A DNA stretch of 64,000 nt from Luteolibacter yonseiensis (GCF_016595465.1 NZ_JAENIK010000008.1:1-64000); one strand, 5' to 3'; shown: positions 35,955-45,876, numbered from the stretch's first letter. Numbers and translations are program-made. The notes: generated by a model from the letters alone, not told the origin.

Positions 35955-38738
35955 TCAGAACGATCCACGTCCCTGCCGCAGCAGGTCTAGAGGCCTGGTC
36001 TTGCCGAGGGAGAAAGCGGGCCACGCGGCCGCCAGCGACGAGAGGAGCAGCACCGCTCCGAGTCCCGCCAGGACCGGCAACCACGGAATCACCAGCTCCT
36101 GGGTCATCCCGCCGAAGAAGCTGACATGGCGGGAAATGCCCGCGCCGCACCACCCGGCGAGGATGCCGAAGGAAAGGCTCACCACGCAGGCGACCAGCCC
36201 GATCAGGATGCCTTCCGCGATGACCAGCCGCACGATGGTGCCGCGCGTGATGCCGATGGAGCGGAGGATGCCGGTTTCCCAGCGGCTGGAGCGGACGGAG
36301 GCGAGCAAGGCGTTCAGCACACCGACGGCGGTGATCGCCAGCACGACGAGCGGCAGGCGGCTGAGCCCCCACAGCCAGGCGGTGCCGTGGCCGTGGACCA
36401 GCGCGCGGATGTCCGCGATGGTATGGATCAGCACGTGGGGTTCCGCGTTTTTCGCCTCGCCGGTGACGACCTCGCGACCGAGGGAGCTGGCGTAAAGCCC
36501 GCGGGCCCGTTCCACGAGAACGCCCGCATTGGTACTAGATTCGTCGTAGTCGATCCAGACATGCGAGGCGGACCGGAAGCGGAAATCCTCCGCCACCCGT
36601 GGCAGGTCGGCGAACACCAGCGCGGCGGAACGGTGGGTGCGGGTGCGCATGCCCGTCGGTTTGGTCTGCCAGTGCCAGCCCGGCATCCTCACCGCCCCGG
36701 CAATGGTGTAGCGGACCGGAGTTTCCGGATTTTCCGGGGGGACCAGCTCGAATGAATCCCCGACTTTCAGATCCGCCTCGCGCAGGAAATGGTCCGGCAC
36801 GATGCAGGCGCGAGAGGTCGCCATGAGCCGGATGGCTTCCTCCTTGTCGCCCGCCACCCACTCGAAGGGGATCAGCGGATCACCTCCGCCGAATGCCTTG
36901 GCGGGATCGATGCCGACGAGGACGACATTGTCCTGCCGCACGACGGTGGCGCGGTCCGCGCTGTGGGTGAGGTCTTCTTTCAGGCGCGGTTGCTCGACGA
37001 TGACCGGCAGGCTTTTCAGCACCCCGGGAAAGCCGGCGACCTTCTCCGCGTCCGCGAAGGGGATACCTTCGGGACGGAAACCGATCAAAGCGTCCGGCGC
37101 CCACGGACCGGGAAGAAAACCACTGAGCATGGTATGCCCCCACACCTGGATGCCGGTGTAGAGGCCGAGCCCCACCGTCATGGCGAAGGCGGTGGACACG
37201 GTGCGTCCGAGATGGCCGGAAATCCTGCTGGCCAGCAGTTCGCGCGGCACCCCCAGCAGCCGGGCCACCATGGGGCCGCCGAGCCGGTCCACCGCCCGGA
37301 CAATGGTGGGAGCCAGCAACAGGCAGCCCGCCGCCAGCGTGGCGAGGCCGATGAACATGAAGGTGACGAAAGGACGGTCATCGTGATGATCGAGACCAAA
37401 AGCGAGAAATGGATACACGCCGACCAGCAGCAGGCCCGCGATGACCGGCTTCCAGGAAACGCCATGCCGCGCCACGGCGGGCGGAGGGGCCATGGCATCC
37501 ACCGGTCGCACCCGCATCGCGCGGATCGCAGGCCATAGCGAGGCGAGCAGCGCGCCGCCGTAGGAGCACACCCCGGCGAGCAGGAGGCTGTTCCGCCCCA
37601 CCACCGCTCCATCCTCCAGAAGCTCCGGCGCGTTGCGCACGGCAAGGTCCATCAGGACTTTCCCCACCCCGCAACCTACGACGAATCCGATGGTGCCGAG
37701 CAGCAGTCCCTCGAAAACGACGATGACTCCGACCTCTGCCCGCGTGAGCGCGACAGCACGCAGGATGGCAAGCTGCCGCACCCGCTCGCCCACTCCCATG
37801 TTCAGCGTGCTGAAGATGATGAAAAGCGCGGCGAGCATCGAGACGACCGTCGCCATGTGCGCCTGCATGCGGACATTGTCGGCGGACGCGCTTTCATCGA
37901 GAGCCTCCTCGATGTCGTGGGCTTCCTGGAACTGGCCCGGCGTTGGAAGCGCGGCAAGCCTCGGCGACCACGCGTAGCGGAATCTCGTGAAGTCAGCCCC
38001 CTCCCGCATGCTCACACCGATGAAACTGATCTCCGCTTTCCTGCCCGCGATCTTTTCCGCAAGTCCGGTCGGCACGAAAACCCCGCCGACGGATGGCGTG
38101 AGAAGCTGGGATCCGGCGACCGTCGCGCTCCATCCTTCCACACCGGGCGTCGCGACAAGTCCCACGACGGTGAGCGTGCGGGCTTTTTCTCCGCTGCCGA
38201 TGACGACCTGCCCGCCGATGCCAAGATTCATTCCTCGCGCGGCCTCCACGCTCATCGCCGCTTCGGGCAGATCCGGGCGGGCGGGGTCGATCCAGCGGCC
38301 TTCCGCGAGATCGAAGGGAGGAGCGGGTGCGTCCGTGGCGAGCAGCCGGGCGTCCGGCATGCGTTTCCATGGGATGACCTCGCCGCCCTCCGGGACCACC
38401 GGCACGACTTTTTCCCGCAGCGCCCACATCGCATCGGCGGCGGCCACGGCGGGATCCGCCTTCAGTTCCGCGAGGAGTTCCACCGGAACGTGCTTCTCGG
38501 CGTGGGAAGGGATCGCTCCGGGAGCTTGTTGGCTGAAGTGCTGGATCGGCGCGACGGAGAGCGGATAACGGCCGAGCGCGAGATCGGAGTATTTGTCAAA
38601 GGTGCCGAGCATCGCGTCATAACCGCTCACCACCCAAACCACCATGGCGGCCGCGGCGGCGGTGGCCAGCGAGGTAAGGGTGAGCCGCATGGGATGTTCC
38701 CGGATCCAGGCGGCGGCGAGGCGGAGCGAGGTTCTCAT
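35955..38738 (-). CDS. ABC transporter permease with two FtsX/MacB-type domains
   Basis: The 927-residue protein starts at ATG 38738 (MRTSLRLAAAWIREHPMRL). It has the double-FtsX layout: one N-terminal membrane helix, a large periplasmic domain, a three-helix block (MATVVSMLAALFIIFSTLN onward), a fourth and fifth segment around PVIAGLLLVGVYPFLAFGL, a second periplasmic domain, and a final three-helix block (LVVLAITAVGVLNALLASV). Its ATG overlaps the TGA of the ATPase gene (ATGA), so the pair form one transporter. Members move lipids, lipoproteins or peptides out of the inner membrane. The longer open frame upstream is a shadow of the ATPase gene. Confidence 0.9.
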   Translation of the reverse strand: MRTSLRLAAAWIREHPMRLTLTSLATAAAAAMVVWVVSGYDAMLGTFDKYSDLALGRYPLSVAPIQHFSQQAPGAIPSHAEKHVPVELLAELKADPAVAAADAMWALREKVVPVVPEGGEVIPWKRMPDARLLATDAPAPPFDLAEGRWIDPARPDLPEAAMSVEAARGMNLGIGGQVVIGSGEKARTLTVVGLVATPGVEGWSATVAGSQLLTPSVGGVFVPTGLAEKIAGRKAEISFIGVSMREGADFTRFRYAWSPRLAALPTPGQFQEAHDIEEALDESASADNVRMQAHMATVVSMLAALFIIFSTLNMGVGERVRQLAILRAVALTRAEVGVIVVFEGLLLGTIGFVVGCGVGKVLMDLAVRNAPELLEDGAVVGRNSLLLAGVCSYGGALLASLWPAIRAMRVRPVDAMAPPPAVARHGVSWKPVIAGLLLVGVYPFLAFGLDHHDDRPFVTFMFIGLATLAAGCLLLAPTIVRAVDRLGGPMVARLLGVPRELLASRISGHLGRTVSTAFAMTVGLGLYTGIQVWGHTMLSGFLPGPWAPDALIGFRPEGIPFADAEKVAGFPGVLKSLPVIVEQPRLKEDLTHSADRATVVRQDNVVLVGIDPAKAFGGGDPLIPFEWVAGDKEEAIRLMATSRACIVPDHFLREADLKVGDSFELVPPENPETPVRYTIAGAVRMPGWHWQTKPTGMRTRTHRSAALVFADLPRVAEDFRFRSASHVWIDYDESSTNAGVLVERARGLYASSLGREVVTGEAKNAEPHVLIHTIADIRALVHGHGTAWLWGLSRLPLVVLAITAVGVLNALLASVRSSRWETGILRSIGITRGTIVRLVIAEGILIGLVACVVSLSFGILAGWCGAGISRHVSFFGGMTQELVIPWLPVLAGLGAVLLLSSLAAAWPAFSLGKTRPLDLLRQGRGSF

Positions 38739-39487
38739 GATCCATGCAGCGCGTTCTGGTAGGCGAGAGCCACGGCCTCGGGGTCGTGGCCGGCGGGAGT
38801 CGGGAATTCGGTGAGCAGGCGGCCGTCTTTCAGCACCACCACCCGGTCCGCCCACATCGCGACGGCGGGCTCGTGGGTGACCATCACGATCGTCCGTCCT
38901 TCGTCGGAACAAAGCCCACGCAACAACCCACAGAGATCCTGCCCCGTGGAGGAGTCCAGGCTGCCTGTCGGTTCGTCCGCCAGCACGATGGCGGGATCCG
39001 CGATGAGCGCGCGGGCGATGGCGACGCGCTGTTGTTCGCCACCGGACAGGGCGTCCGGCTTGTGCTTGCGGCGGGCGAGCAGGCCCAGCCGATCCAAAAG
39101 CGCCTTCGCCCGCAGGCCCGAGTCCGCACGATCCATCACCGGCAGGCGGACATTGTCCTCTGCGGTGAGCACCGGGATCAGGTTGAAGGCCTGGAACACC
39201 AGGCCGATGCGGTCGCGGCGGAAGCGGGTGAGCGCGGCGTCGTTGAAAGAGGCGAGGTTTTTCCCCTCCACCGTCACGCTGCCGGAGTCCACGTCGGTCA
39301 ATCCGGCCATCACGTGGAGCAGCGTGCTCTTCCCCGAACCGGACGCGCCCATGATCGCGACAAACTCGCCCGCCTTGATCCGCAGGTCGATGCCATCGAG
39401 CGCGCGCACCCGGACGGGCCCTTGGTTGAAGGTTTTCACCACCGAGGAAATCTCAAGCGGAAAGGGAATCGGATCGGAAGGGGTCAT
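38735..39487 (-). CDS. ABC transporter ATP-binding protein (LolD/MacB type)
   Basis: The 250-residue ATPase starts at ATG 39487 (MTPSDPIPFPLEIS). It has a complete nucleotide-binding domain: Walker A GASGSGKST, signature LSGGEQQRVAIARAL, Walker B IVLADEPTGSLD and switch His in VMVTHEP. It is coupled by a 4-base overlap to the FtsX permease. It lies 83 bases after the TonB-dependent receptor in the same direction, so the transporter may belong to the iron operon (inference). Confidence 0.94.
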   Translation of the reverse strand: MTPSDPIPFPLEISSVVKTFNQGPVRVRALDGIDLRIKAGEFVAIMGASGSGKSTLLHVMAGLTDVDSGSVTVEGKNLASFNDAALTRFRRDRIGLVFQAFNLIPVLTAEDNVRLPVMDRADSGLRAKALLDRLGLLARRKHKPDALSGGEQQRVAIARALIADPAIVLADEPTGSLDSSTGQDLCGLLRGLCSDEGRTIVMVTHEPAVAMWADRVVVLKDGRLLTEFPTPAGHDPEAVALAYQNALHGS

Positions 39488-39570
39488 GAGAGGGTTTTGA
39501 TAAAGCCGCGGCAGCCGGGGCGAACCGGCTGCCGCAGGGAGTTTTAGGAACATCCGTTCCCAGGGACCAT

Positions 39571-41679
39571 TCAGAAATCCACCTGCAGGGACAGCGTGGC
39601 CGCAACCGGCGAGCCGTATGCCAGATAGCCGGCATCTCCCTTGTAGTATTCGCCGGATTCGTAGTAACGCTCGTCCAGAACGTTCTCCACTTTCAACCGC
39701 ACGGTCCAATCCGCGTCCGCCGCTTGGAAACGATAGCGGGCGCCGAGATCAACCACGGTATAATTGTCCGTGGCGAACTCTTCCTGCTGGTCGAGGTACT
39801 GGCTGTCCACGAAGCGGACGTTGGCGGTCAGGGCGAGACCCGGCACTTGCGGGATCTCCAGCACGGACCAGAGGTTCACCTGGTATTCCGGCACATACTG
39901 CGGCGTCTTTCCATCGCTCTCGGGAATTCCCGTGTCCACCTGCTCTGCGTCCAAGAGCATCGCGGCGAAGCCCGCCTGAAGCTGGTCGGTGACCTTGCCA
40001 CGGACGGAAAGCTCCACGCCGCGGTGACGCTGGAGGCCGTTGAACGCGTCGATCCCATCGGGACCGATGATCGACAGGTCCTGCTCGATCTGGAACAGGG
40101 CGAGTTCGGCGGCGAGGCGGCCGTCGAATTGTTCCGTCTTCACGCCCACCTCCCACTGCTCCGACTCCTGCACGCCGAGAGGCGCGAAGGCGTTCGCCGC
40201 GGTACGGTCGGCGAACCCGCCATCCTGCATCCCCTTGGCATAGGTCACGTAGGTATGGACGTTCCTGACCGGCTCATACATGAGGGCGGCCGTGGGAGAC
40301 CACTCGCTGACCGAATCATCGGAGGTGGGATCCCCGGCGAACGTGTTCTCATACTTGCCATAACGGACTCCCGCCAGGGCCGACCATTGCTCGGTGAACT
40401 CCACGGTGTCGGTCAGGAAAAACGAGGTTTCCTCATACTCGGCATCGATCACCCGGGACGGTCCCGGAGCGGGCTTGGGAAGATCGACCGGGTCGAAGGC
40501 GTCGTTGTCTCCGACGTCCGGGAAACTACGTTCACCGTAGGAATCATAGGTCCGGTATTCGGAACCCGCCACCACGTTGTGTTTCAAGAATCCCGTGTCG
40601 AAGACGCCCTCGACATGGGCGTGGGCACCCCAGGAATCCCACTCGAACGGCTCGTTCGTCAACAGCGCGCCTTCGGTATAACTTCCGTCGTCCGCCACCG
40701 AATACGGATAGCTCAGCGCGGAGTCCCGGCTCGTGTCCTGATAGTTGAAGGAGGTGCGGAGTTTCCAATCCTCGTTGAATTTGATATCCGCGCCGATGGC
40801 GGCATCGAGGATCTCCTGGTCGTTGAACGCCCAGTCCTGCATGATGTTGGTCTTATATCCGGTATCCAGGACCTTGCCGTTTGCGGTGATCATCGGTCCA
40901 TAGTAACCGTTGCGTTCGGACTTCTGCCCGCCGAACGAAGCCCAGATGTCCACGGCTTCCGTCGGCTTCCAGTCGAGGAAGATCGAGCCCATCCTGCGCT
41001 CGCCATCCGCGTTGTCATAGAAGCTGTCGTATTCCTCGTCGGCCAGCACCACGCGGTAGCCGAACTTGCCGTCAGCCGAGGAATCGCTGGCATCCACCTG
41101 CGAATAAAAGCTGCCGAAGGTGTTGATGTCGGCGCTCAGGCTGGTGGCGAACTCCTGCGTGGGACGCTTGCGGACCAGATTGATGGCACCGCCCGGAGGC
41201 ATGAAGCCGAAGCGCAGGGCGGCGGGTCCTTTCAGCAGCTCCACCCGGGATTTGTCATCAAGGTAAGGACTCACCGTCTGGATCATCGGCAGCCCGTCCA
41301 CCCGGTAGCCGTTGAAGTTGTCCACCTGGAAGCCACGGAGCGCCAGGTTCTGGGTGCCGTAGAATCCGCCCGGCATCTGGATGGCCACGCTCGGGTCGTT
41401 CTCAAGGACTTCCTTGAGCGTGAACGCCCGCTGGTCTTCGATCAGTTGCTCGCCATACACGCTGACGCTGAACGGAGTTTCGATCAGCGGGACGTCGGAG
41501 AACAACGCGGCGGACGACGACTGCGTCTGATAAAGAATCGGAGAAGCCGCTTCGCCGACAACCACCATGCTGGGCAGGGTGGTTGGGTTCGTCTGTGCCA
41601 TGAGGCTGGTCGCCGCCAGGCAGTAACTGAAAATCACCGCTTTCGTGGTGTGGAGTGGGATGGTTTGTTTTCTTTTCAT
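39571..41679 (-). CDS. TonB-dependent siderophore receptor
   Basis: Outer-membrane receptor of 702 residues from ATG 41679, with a signal peptide ending near MAQ. The plug domain contains TPFSVSVYGEQLIEDQ, LRGFQVDNFNGYRVDGLP and RVELLKGPAALRFGFMPPGGAINLV, characteristic of ferric-siderophore receptors (FhuA/FpvA-like). A 22-strand-type barrel ends in LSLQVDF with terminal Phe. The start overlaps the stop of the PepSY gene (ATGA), and a Fur-like box precedes that gene. Probable role: uptake of an iron-siderophore using TonB-ExbBD. The ligand cannot be told. Confidence 0.93.
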   Translation of the reverse strand: MKRKQTIPLHTTKAVIFSYCLAATSLMAQTNPTTLPSMVVVGEAASPILYQTQSSSAALFSDVPLIETPFSVSVYGEQLIEDQRAFTLKEVLENDPSVAIQMPGGFYGTQNLALRGFQVDNFNGYRVDGLPMIQTVSPYLDDKSRVELLKGPAALRFGFMPPGGAINLVRKRPTQEFATSLSADINTFGSFYSQVDASDSSADGKFGYRVVLADEEYDSFYDNADGERRMGSIFLDWKPTEAVDIWASFGGQKSERNGYYGPMITANGKVLDTGYKTNIMQDWAFNDQEILDAAIGADIKFNEDWKLRTSFNYQDTSRDSALSYPYSVADDGSYTEGALLTNEPFEWDSWGAHAHVEGVFDTGFLKHNVVAGSEYRTYDSYGERSFPDVGDNDAFDPVDLPKPAPGPSRVIDAEYEETSFFLTDTVEFTEQWSALAGVRYGKYENTFAGDPTSDDSVSEWSPTAALMYEPVRNVHTYVTYAKGMQDGGFADRTAANAFAPLGVQESEQWEVGVKTEQFDGRLAAELALFQIEQDLSIIGPDGIDAFNGLQRHRGVELSVRGKVTDQLQAGFAAMLLDAEQVDTGIPESDGKTPQYVPEYQVNLWSVLEIPQVPGLALTANVRFVDSQYLDQQEEFATDNYTVVDLGARYRFQAADADWTVRLKVENVLDERYYESGEYYKGDAGYLAYGSPVAATLSLQVDF

Positions 41680-42866
41680 GGTGATGGGAAATCCGGGGAA
41701 GATGCGGAGGGCACGCTGCGGCGGCGCTTGCCGAAAAACCGCCGCCAGCTCAGGGCGAAGCCGGTCCACACGAGGACCAGCGAGGCGGCGCAGGCGAGCG
41801 AGGCGATGATTTTGCCCGGCAGCCCGAAGGCACCGCCGGTATGCAGGAAGCGCATCCAAACCCGCGCCTGCAATCCGGGGCTGCGGTCCTGGAAGCGGAC
41901 CGCCTGCAGGATCCCACCGGTGAAGGGATCGGATTTCACCGGAATGTAGGCCCTGCTGGGCATGTGGTCCGGAAGCGTCACTCCGAAATCAAGCGGCTCG
42001 ATCGCTGGTCCCGAAACGGCGGGAAACTGTTCCAGCGAGATGGATTTCCAATCGGGAAACGCCGTGGCCACCCGGGCGAAGGCCTCATCCAGCGGCAGGC
42101 GTGCCGCTCCTTCCGATGGCACCGGCACGACCGGCGGCGGCACAAACATCATTCCATAGTTCCGGGACTTCGGCGCCTCCTCGCCCGCCACGGTGAACAC
42201 CAGACGGTGGCCCCACTCGAAGGAAATCGCCACCGCCGTCCCCCCCAGCACCAGCAGCACGGGCAACGACCAGAAACCGAAAACATTGTGCAGGTTGAAA
42301 TCCCGCGCCTTGCCCTTGTAGCCGAATTTCAAACCGACCAACGGACGCAGCGCCCGCCGTCCCCAACTGCGTGGAAACCACAGGTAGAGCCCGCTCACGC
42401 AGACCACCACGAACATGAGATTGCTGACACCGGTGACGAGCCTCCCGACCGATGCCTGGCCATCCTTGTCACCTAGCCAGCGGTGCCACTCCTCCAGCTT
42501 GTGGATGACTTCATGCGCCCCGTGGGATCGGGTGTCGTTCGTCGCTCCGCTATAGGGATCGACATAAAGCGGCCCATCGCCATCCGCGTGAAACTCCCAG
42601 GCCAGGGTCGGATCCCGGTGGATCACCACCGAAGTCACTCGGAACCCCGGGCGGGCGGACTCCACGCGCTGCTTCAGCTCCATCAATGGCAGCTTCTCCC
42701 CAGATGCCGGTCGTACCTCGATCCTGCTGACCTTGCGGTCGAACCATTTGAGAATCTCCTCTTCGAACGCGATGCCGATTCCCGTCACCGACATGACGGC
42801 GATGACCGCCCCCGCGATCAAACCCGCGATCAAATGGAGCCAGAAGATGATTTTACGGAAAGGCAT
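41676..42866 (-). CDS. PepSY-associated transmembrane protein
   Basis: The 396-residue inner-membrane protein begins FRKIIFWLHLIAGLIAGAVI and has about four membrane helices with PepSY-type periplasmic segments between them. The last helix pair ends in WTGFALSWRRFFGKRRR. The family accompanies TonB-dependent siderophore receptors and is thought to act as a siderophore-linked reductase or in metal release (FoxB/PiuB-like). It is first in its operon, 17 bases after the Fur-like palindrome, and translationally coupled to the receptor. Confidence 0.9.
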   Translation of the reverse strand: MPFRKIIFWLHLIAGLIAGAVIAVMSVTGIGIAFEEEILKWFDRKVSRIEVRPASGEKLPLMELKQRVESARPGFRVTSVVIHRDPTLAWEFHADGDGPLYVDPYSGATNDTRSHGAHEVIHKLEEWHRWLGDKDGQASVGRLVTGVSNLMFVVVCVSGLYLWFPRSWGRRALRPLVGLKFGYKGKARDFNLHNVFGFWSLPVLLVLGGTAVAISFEWGHRLVFTVAGEEAPKSRNYGMMFVPPPVVPVPSEGAARLPLDEAFARVATAFPDWKSISLEQFPAVSGPAIEPLDFGVTLPDHMPSRAYIPVKSDPFTGGILQAVRFQDRSPGLQARVWMRFLHTGGAFGLPGKIIASLACAASLVLVWTGFALSWRRFFGKRRRSVPSASSPDFPSP

Positions 42867-42883
42867 TCAGATCTAGCGCGGCA

Positions 42884-42906
42884 TCGCAATTGAGACTCAA
42901 TCGCAA
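42884..42906 (-). promoter_or_regulatory. Fur-box-like palindrome upstream of the iron operon
   Basis: The core ATTGAG-A-CTCAAT is a perfect palindrome (42889-42901), flanked by TCGC/GCGA-type extensions, in the style of GC-rich Fur boxes (TTGCGAaTGAGa..). It ends 17 bases before the PepSY start, ideal for iron-dependent repression. Confidence 0.7.
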
Positions 42907-42986
42907 TAAACGCAAAGACCAGCCGTTTCTTTCAAAAAGTGCGGAAAATTTACAGGCCTCAGGGCAATCCCGCCAAGGCACTCCGG

Positions 42987-43676
42987 TCAGAGCACTCCCG
43001 CTTTCGCCCACTCCTCGCGGAGCACCGGATCGAGAATCGATTTCCATTGGGCGTAACCGGCGTCGCTCAGGTGGAGGCGGTCGTCACGGTAGAAGGATAC
43101 CATGGGCTGGCCTTGTGGATCGGCGAGATAGGACGTGCAGTCGATGTAGCGCAGCCAGTTCTTGTCGGTGCACCATGCTTGAAGGCGGACGTTGAGGGCG
43201 TGGACGCTGGGGATTTCCAAATCGCGGCTGGGGGCGATTTTCACGGAGGTGAGGATGATGCGGGTCTGCGGGAAGCGGTCGTGCACCATTTTGAGGAACG
43301 AGGTGTAATCGTTGAGCGCCTCATCGACGGAGAGCTTTTCGTGGAGGTCGTTGCCCCCTGTGTAAACAACGACGAGCTTGGGTGCGTGGCGGGTGATGAC
43401 GGTCTCGAAGTAAACGATGAGGTCGTTCGCCACACTGCCGCCGAAACCTCGGTTGACGATGGGCAGTCCCGGAAAATCCTCGTTCAAACGCGGCCAGAGC
43501 CGGATGCTCGAGCTGCCCGTGAAAACGATGCCTCCCGTGTCCGCGGGCTGCTTGGCGAAGGCGGTGATCTCACCGACGAAGCGCGCGGGATTCGGCCTCG
43601 GAGTTGGTGCTTGGGAGAAGGCGGAGGAAATGCCGAGTGAGAGGACGAGAAGGCTGCGGAGAAGGACGGATTTCAT
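42987..43676 (-). CDS. SGNH/GDSL-family hydrolase
   Basis: The 229-residue secreted hydrolase starts at ATG 43676, with a signal peptide ending near AFSQ. Block I is VFTGSSSIRLW (Gly54 onward; Ser56 the likely nucleophile), block II NRGFGGS, block III YTGGND and block V RLHLSDAGY, giving the Asp-x-x-His pair. These enzymes are esterases, often deacetylating carbohydrates. It precedes the Fur box region on the same strand, with a 120-base gap, and is divergent from dprA. Confidence 0.9.
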   Translation of the reverse strand: MKSVLLRSLLVLSLGISSAFSQAPTPRPNPARFVGEITAFAKQPADTGGIVFTGSSSIRLWPRLNEDFPGLPIVNRGFGGSVANDLIVYFETVITRHAPKLVVVYTGGNDLHEKLSVDEALNDYTSFLKMVHDRFPQTRIILTSVKIAPSRDLEIPSVHALNVRLQAWCTDKNWLRYIDCTSYLADPQGQPMVSFYRDDRLHLSDAGYAQWKSILDPVLREEWAKAGVL

Positions 43677-43784
43677 CGGTGGAAAATGACATACGTGGAG
43701 GCCGCCGCCGATCATAGCGGAATCCCCGCATGAATGAAGGAATGTGGTTTTGACGAAGGTGGAAGTTCCCTTCAGCGTGGCGGC

Positions 43785-44888
43785 ATGATGACCGACCGTG
43801 AGGCGATTGTAGCGCTGAACCTGCTGCCGAAAATCGGCCCCGTGCGGGTCCGGCGGTTGCTCGCGGCCTTCGATGACAAGCCCGCGAACATCCTTGGCGC
43901 GGCCAAGGACCGGCTCATGCGGGTGGACGGCATCGGCGAGGAAACGGCGAAGATCCTCCACAACTGGCAGGATCACGCGGATCCGCTGGCCGAGATCCGC
44001 GAGGCGGAGGAGCGTGGCATTTCCATCATCATCCAGACGGATGACGATTACCCGACACCGCTGCGGGACGCCTACGATCCTCCGCTGCTGTTATATGTCT
44101 GGGGCAAACTGGAGCCCCGCGACAAACACGCCATCAGCGTGGTCGGTTCGCGGCGGACGACGAACTACGGCGTGCAGGCGGCGAAGAAACTTTCCTACCA
44201 GCTCGCGCAGTCCGGATTCACCATCGTTTCCGGACTGGCCCGCGGCATCGACACCGCGGCGCACGAGGCCGCCGTCGCCGCGAAGGGGCGCACCATCGCC
44301 GTGCTGGGGTCCGGACTCGGGAAATTGTTTCCACCGGAAAACCTCGCGCTGGCGGAAAGAATCGCCAACGGCCACGGCGCGGTCGTCTCGGAATTCTCCA
44401 TCCACACCTCCCCCGACAAGCAGACATTCCCCATGCGGAACCGCATCGTCGCCGCGTGGGCCCGCGCGGTCCTCGTCGTCGAGTGTCCGGCGTGGTCCGG
44501 CTCCCTGATCACCGCGAACCTCGCCTCCGAATACGGAAAACCGATTTTCGCCGTGCCGGGTCCGATCGACAAACCAAGTTCCGCCGGTTGCAACCAACTC
44601 ATCCGCGACGGGGCCACGCTGGTCGCCGATGCCTCGCACATCCTCGACGACCTCGGCGAACTCCCCTTCGCCCGCAAGGCGGGCATGACAGAGCCCGCTG
44701 GAGAATTCCCGGAACTGCCGGAAGAAGAAGCCGCTGTTTTTGCCGGAGTCACGGCGGACGAGTCCCCGGTGGATCTCATCATCGAGCGGACCGGCCTGCC
44801 CGCGCACACGGTCACGGCGACGCTGATGAAGCTGGAAATGCGACGGCTGGTCCGGGCCTTTCCCGGGTTCCGGTATGCGCGGCGCTAG
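43785..44888 (+). CDS. dprA: DNA-processing protein DprA
   Basis: RecA loader that protects incoming single-stranded DNA in natural transformation. The 367-residue protein starts at ATG 43785 (the next codon is also ATG). A helix-hairpin-helix region (KIGPVRVRRLLAAF, RVDGIGEETAKIL) is followed by the Rossmann core: VVGSRRTTNYG, SGLARGIDTAAHEAA, GSGLGKLFPPEN and SEFSIHTSPDKQTFPMRNRI. The C-terminus is the winged-helix DprA domain (PVDLIIERTGLPAHTVTATL). No other competence genes are in the window. Confidence 0.96.
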   Translation: MMTDREAIVALNLLPKIGPVRVRRLLAAFDDKPANILGAAKDRLMRVDGIGEETAKILHNWQDHADPLAEIREAEERGISIIIQTDDDYPTPLRDAYDPPLLLYVWGKLEPRDKHAISVVGSRRTTNYGVQAAKKLSYQLAQSGFTIVSGLARGIDTAAHEAAVAAKGRTIAVLGSGLGKLFPPENLALAERIANGHGAVVSEFSIHTSPDKQTFPMRNRIVAAWARAVLVVECPAWSGSLITANLASEYGKPIFAVPGPIDKPSSAGCNQLIRDGATLVADASHILDDLGELPFARKAGMTEPAGEFPELPEEEAAVFAGVTADESPVDLIIERTGLPAHTVTATLMKLEMRRLVRAFPGFRYARR

Positions 44889-45034
44889 GGCGTAAATGCA
44901 CGAACCCTTCTTTCCCCCACTGCATTCTGCGCGAATGGAGGCGGGAAAACACGTGAAGCCCCTTCCCTCTGATCGCAACAACTCCTTGATTCAAAGATCT
45001 TTAAATCGAACCAGCAACCTTGGCAGATTTCGTG

Positions 45035-45060
45035 CGATGGAGTCGTCCGCCACTCCATCG
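45035..45060 (+). other. Hairpin in the csbD leader
   Basis: CGATGGAGT (45035-45043) pairs perfectly with ACTCCATCG (45052-45060) about 35 bases before the CsbD start. It lacks a T-run, so it may be a leader structure affecting translation or a weak terminator of dprA. Confidence 0.35.
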
Positions 45061-45095
45061 GATGGGGTGGCTTCACCCAATAACCAATCACGACC

Positions 45096-45281
45096 ATGAC
45101 AAAACTTGAAATCAAAGGCACCTGGAACGAAACCAAAGGCAAGCTGAAGCAAAAATACGCGGACCTCACCGACGACGATCTCCTCTTCGAAGAAGGCAAG
45201 GAGGACGAACTCCTCGGCCGCCTCCAGAAGAAAACCGGTCAGACGAAGGAAGAGATCCGGGATGCCATCTCGAAACTCTAA
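45096..45281 (+). CDS. CsbD family stress-response protein
   Basis: The 61-residue protein matches the CsbD family: [20 protein letters not shown], then [18 protein letters not shown] and a lysine-rich helical end. Members are small, abundant, helical proteins made under general stress or in stationary phase. It is 14 bases upstream of the DUF892 gene, so the two are co-transcribed. Function in the cell is not known in detail. Confidence 0.93.
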   Translation: MTKLEIKGTWNETKGKLKQKYADLTDDDLLFEEGKEDELLGRLQKKTGQTKEEIRDAISKL

Positions 45282-45295
45282 CCAGAGCCACCTCC

Positions 45296-45808
45296 ATGAA
45301 GACCAGCCAACTTCCGAATTCCGACACCGAACTCCACGACCTGCTCGTGGACCAGCTCCGTGACATCCTGTGGGCGGAGAAACAATTGGTGAAAGCCCTG
45401 CCGAAGATGGCCAAGGCCGCTCAGGACGAGCAGCTCTCCGCCGCCTTCGTCACCCACACCGGGGAAACCAAGAACCACGTCGCACGCCTCGAAGCCATCT
45501 TCAAGGGACTCGGCCTCACCGCCCGGGCGAAAAAGTGTCCGGCGATGGAAGGCCTCCTCAAGGAAGCCGACGAACTCGCCGAAGAGTATGCCGACTCCAC
45601 CGCACTGGACGCCGCGCTCATCACCGCCGCCCAGAAGGTGGAGCACTATGAGATCGCCAGCTACGGCACGATACGGGCCTTCGCCCAGCGCCTCGGGTAC
45701 CAGGAAGCGGTGAAATTGCTCACCGAAACCCTTGATGAAGAGGGCAACGCGGACCATCTGCTGACAAAGATCGCCACCAGTGGCGTCAATCAGACGGCCG
45801 CCGCCTGA
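45296..45808 (+). CDS. DUF892 ferritin-like protein (YciE/YciF type)
   Basis: The 170-residue protein is a four-helix ferritin-like bundle. The start [27 protein letters not shown] is typical of DUF892, followed by [17 protein letters not shown] and [17 protein letters not shown], which carry the Glu/His residues of a di-metal site. The family is linked to stress and osmotic response. It pairs with CsbD upstream and is followed by a strong terminator. Confidence 0.93.
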   Translation: MKTSQLPNSDTELHDLLVDQLRDILWAEKQLVKALPKMAKAAQDEQLSAAFVTHTGETKNHVARLEAIFKGLGLTARAKKCPAMEGLLKEADELAEEYADSTALDAALITAAQKVEHYEIASYGTIRAFAQRLGYQEAVKLLTETLDEEGNADHLLTKIATSGVNQTAAA

Positions 45809-45837
45809 TTGCCGGGCACCGGCCGATCGATCATCAC

Positions 45838-45876
45838 GCACCCGCCGGGAAAATTGTCCTGGCGGGTGCGTTTTTT
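45838..45876 (+). terminator. Rho-independent terminator of the CsbD-DUF892 operon
   Basis: A perfect 10-base stem (CGCACCCGCC / GGCGGGTGCG) is followed by TTTTTT, 30 bases after the DUF892 stop. Confidence 0.92.

Noticed and set aside
38739-38912. Longer N-terminus for the FtsX permease
   Set aside because: Arg/Pro-rich shadow of the ATPase gene; the ATGA overlap marks the true start.
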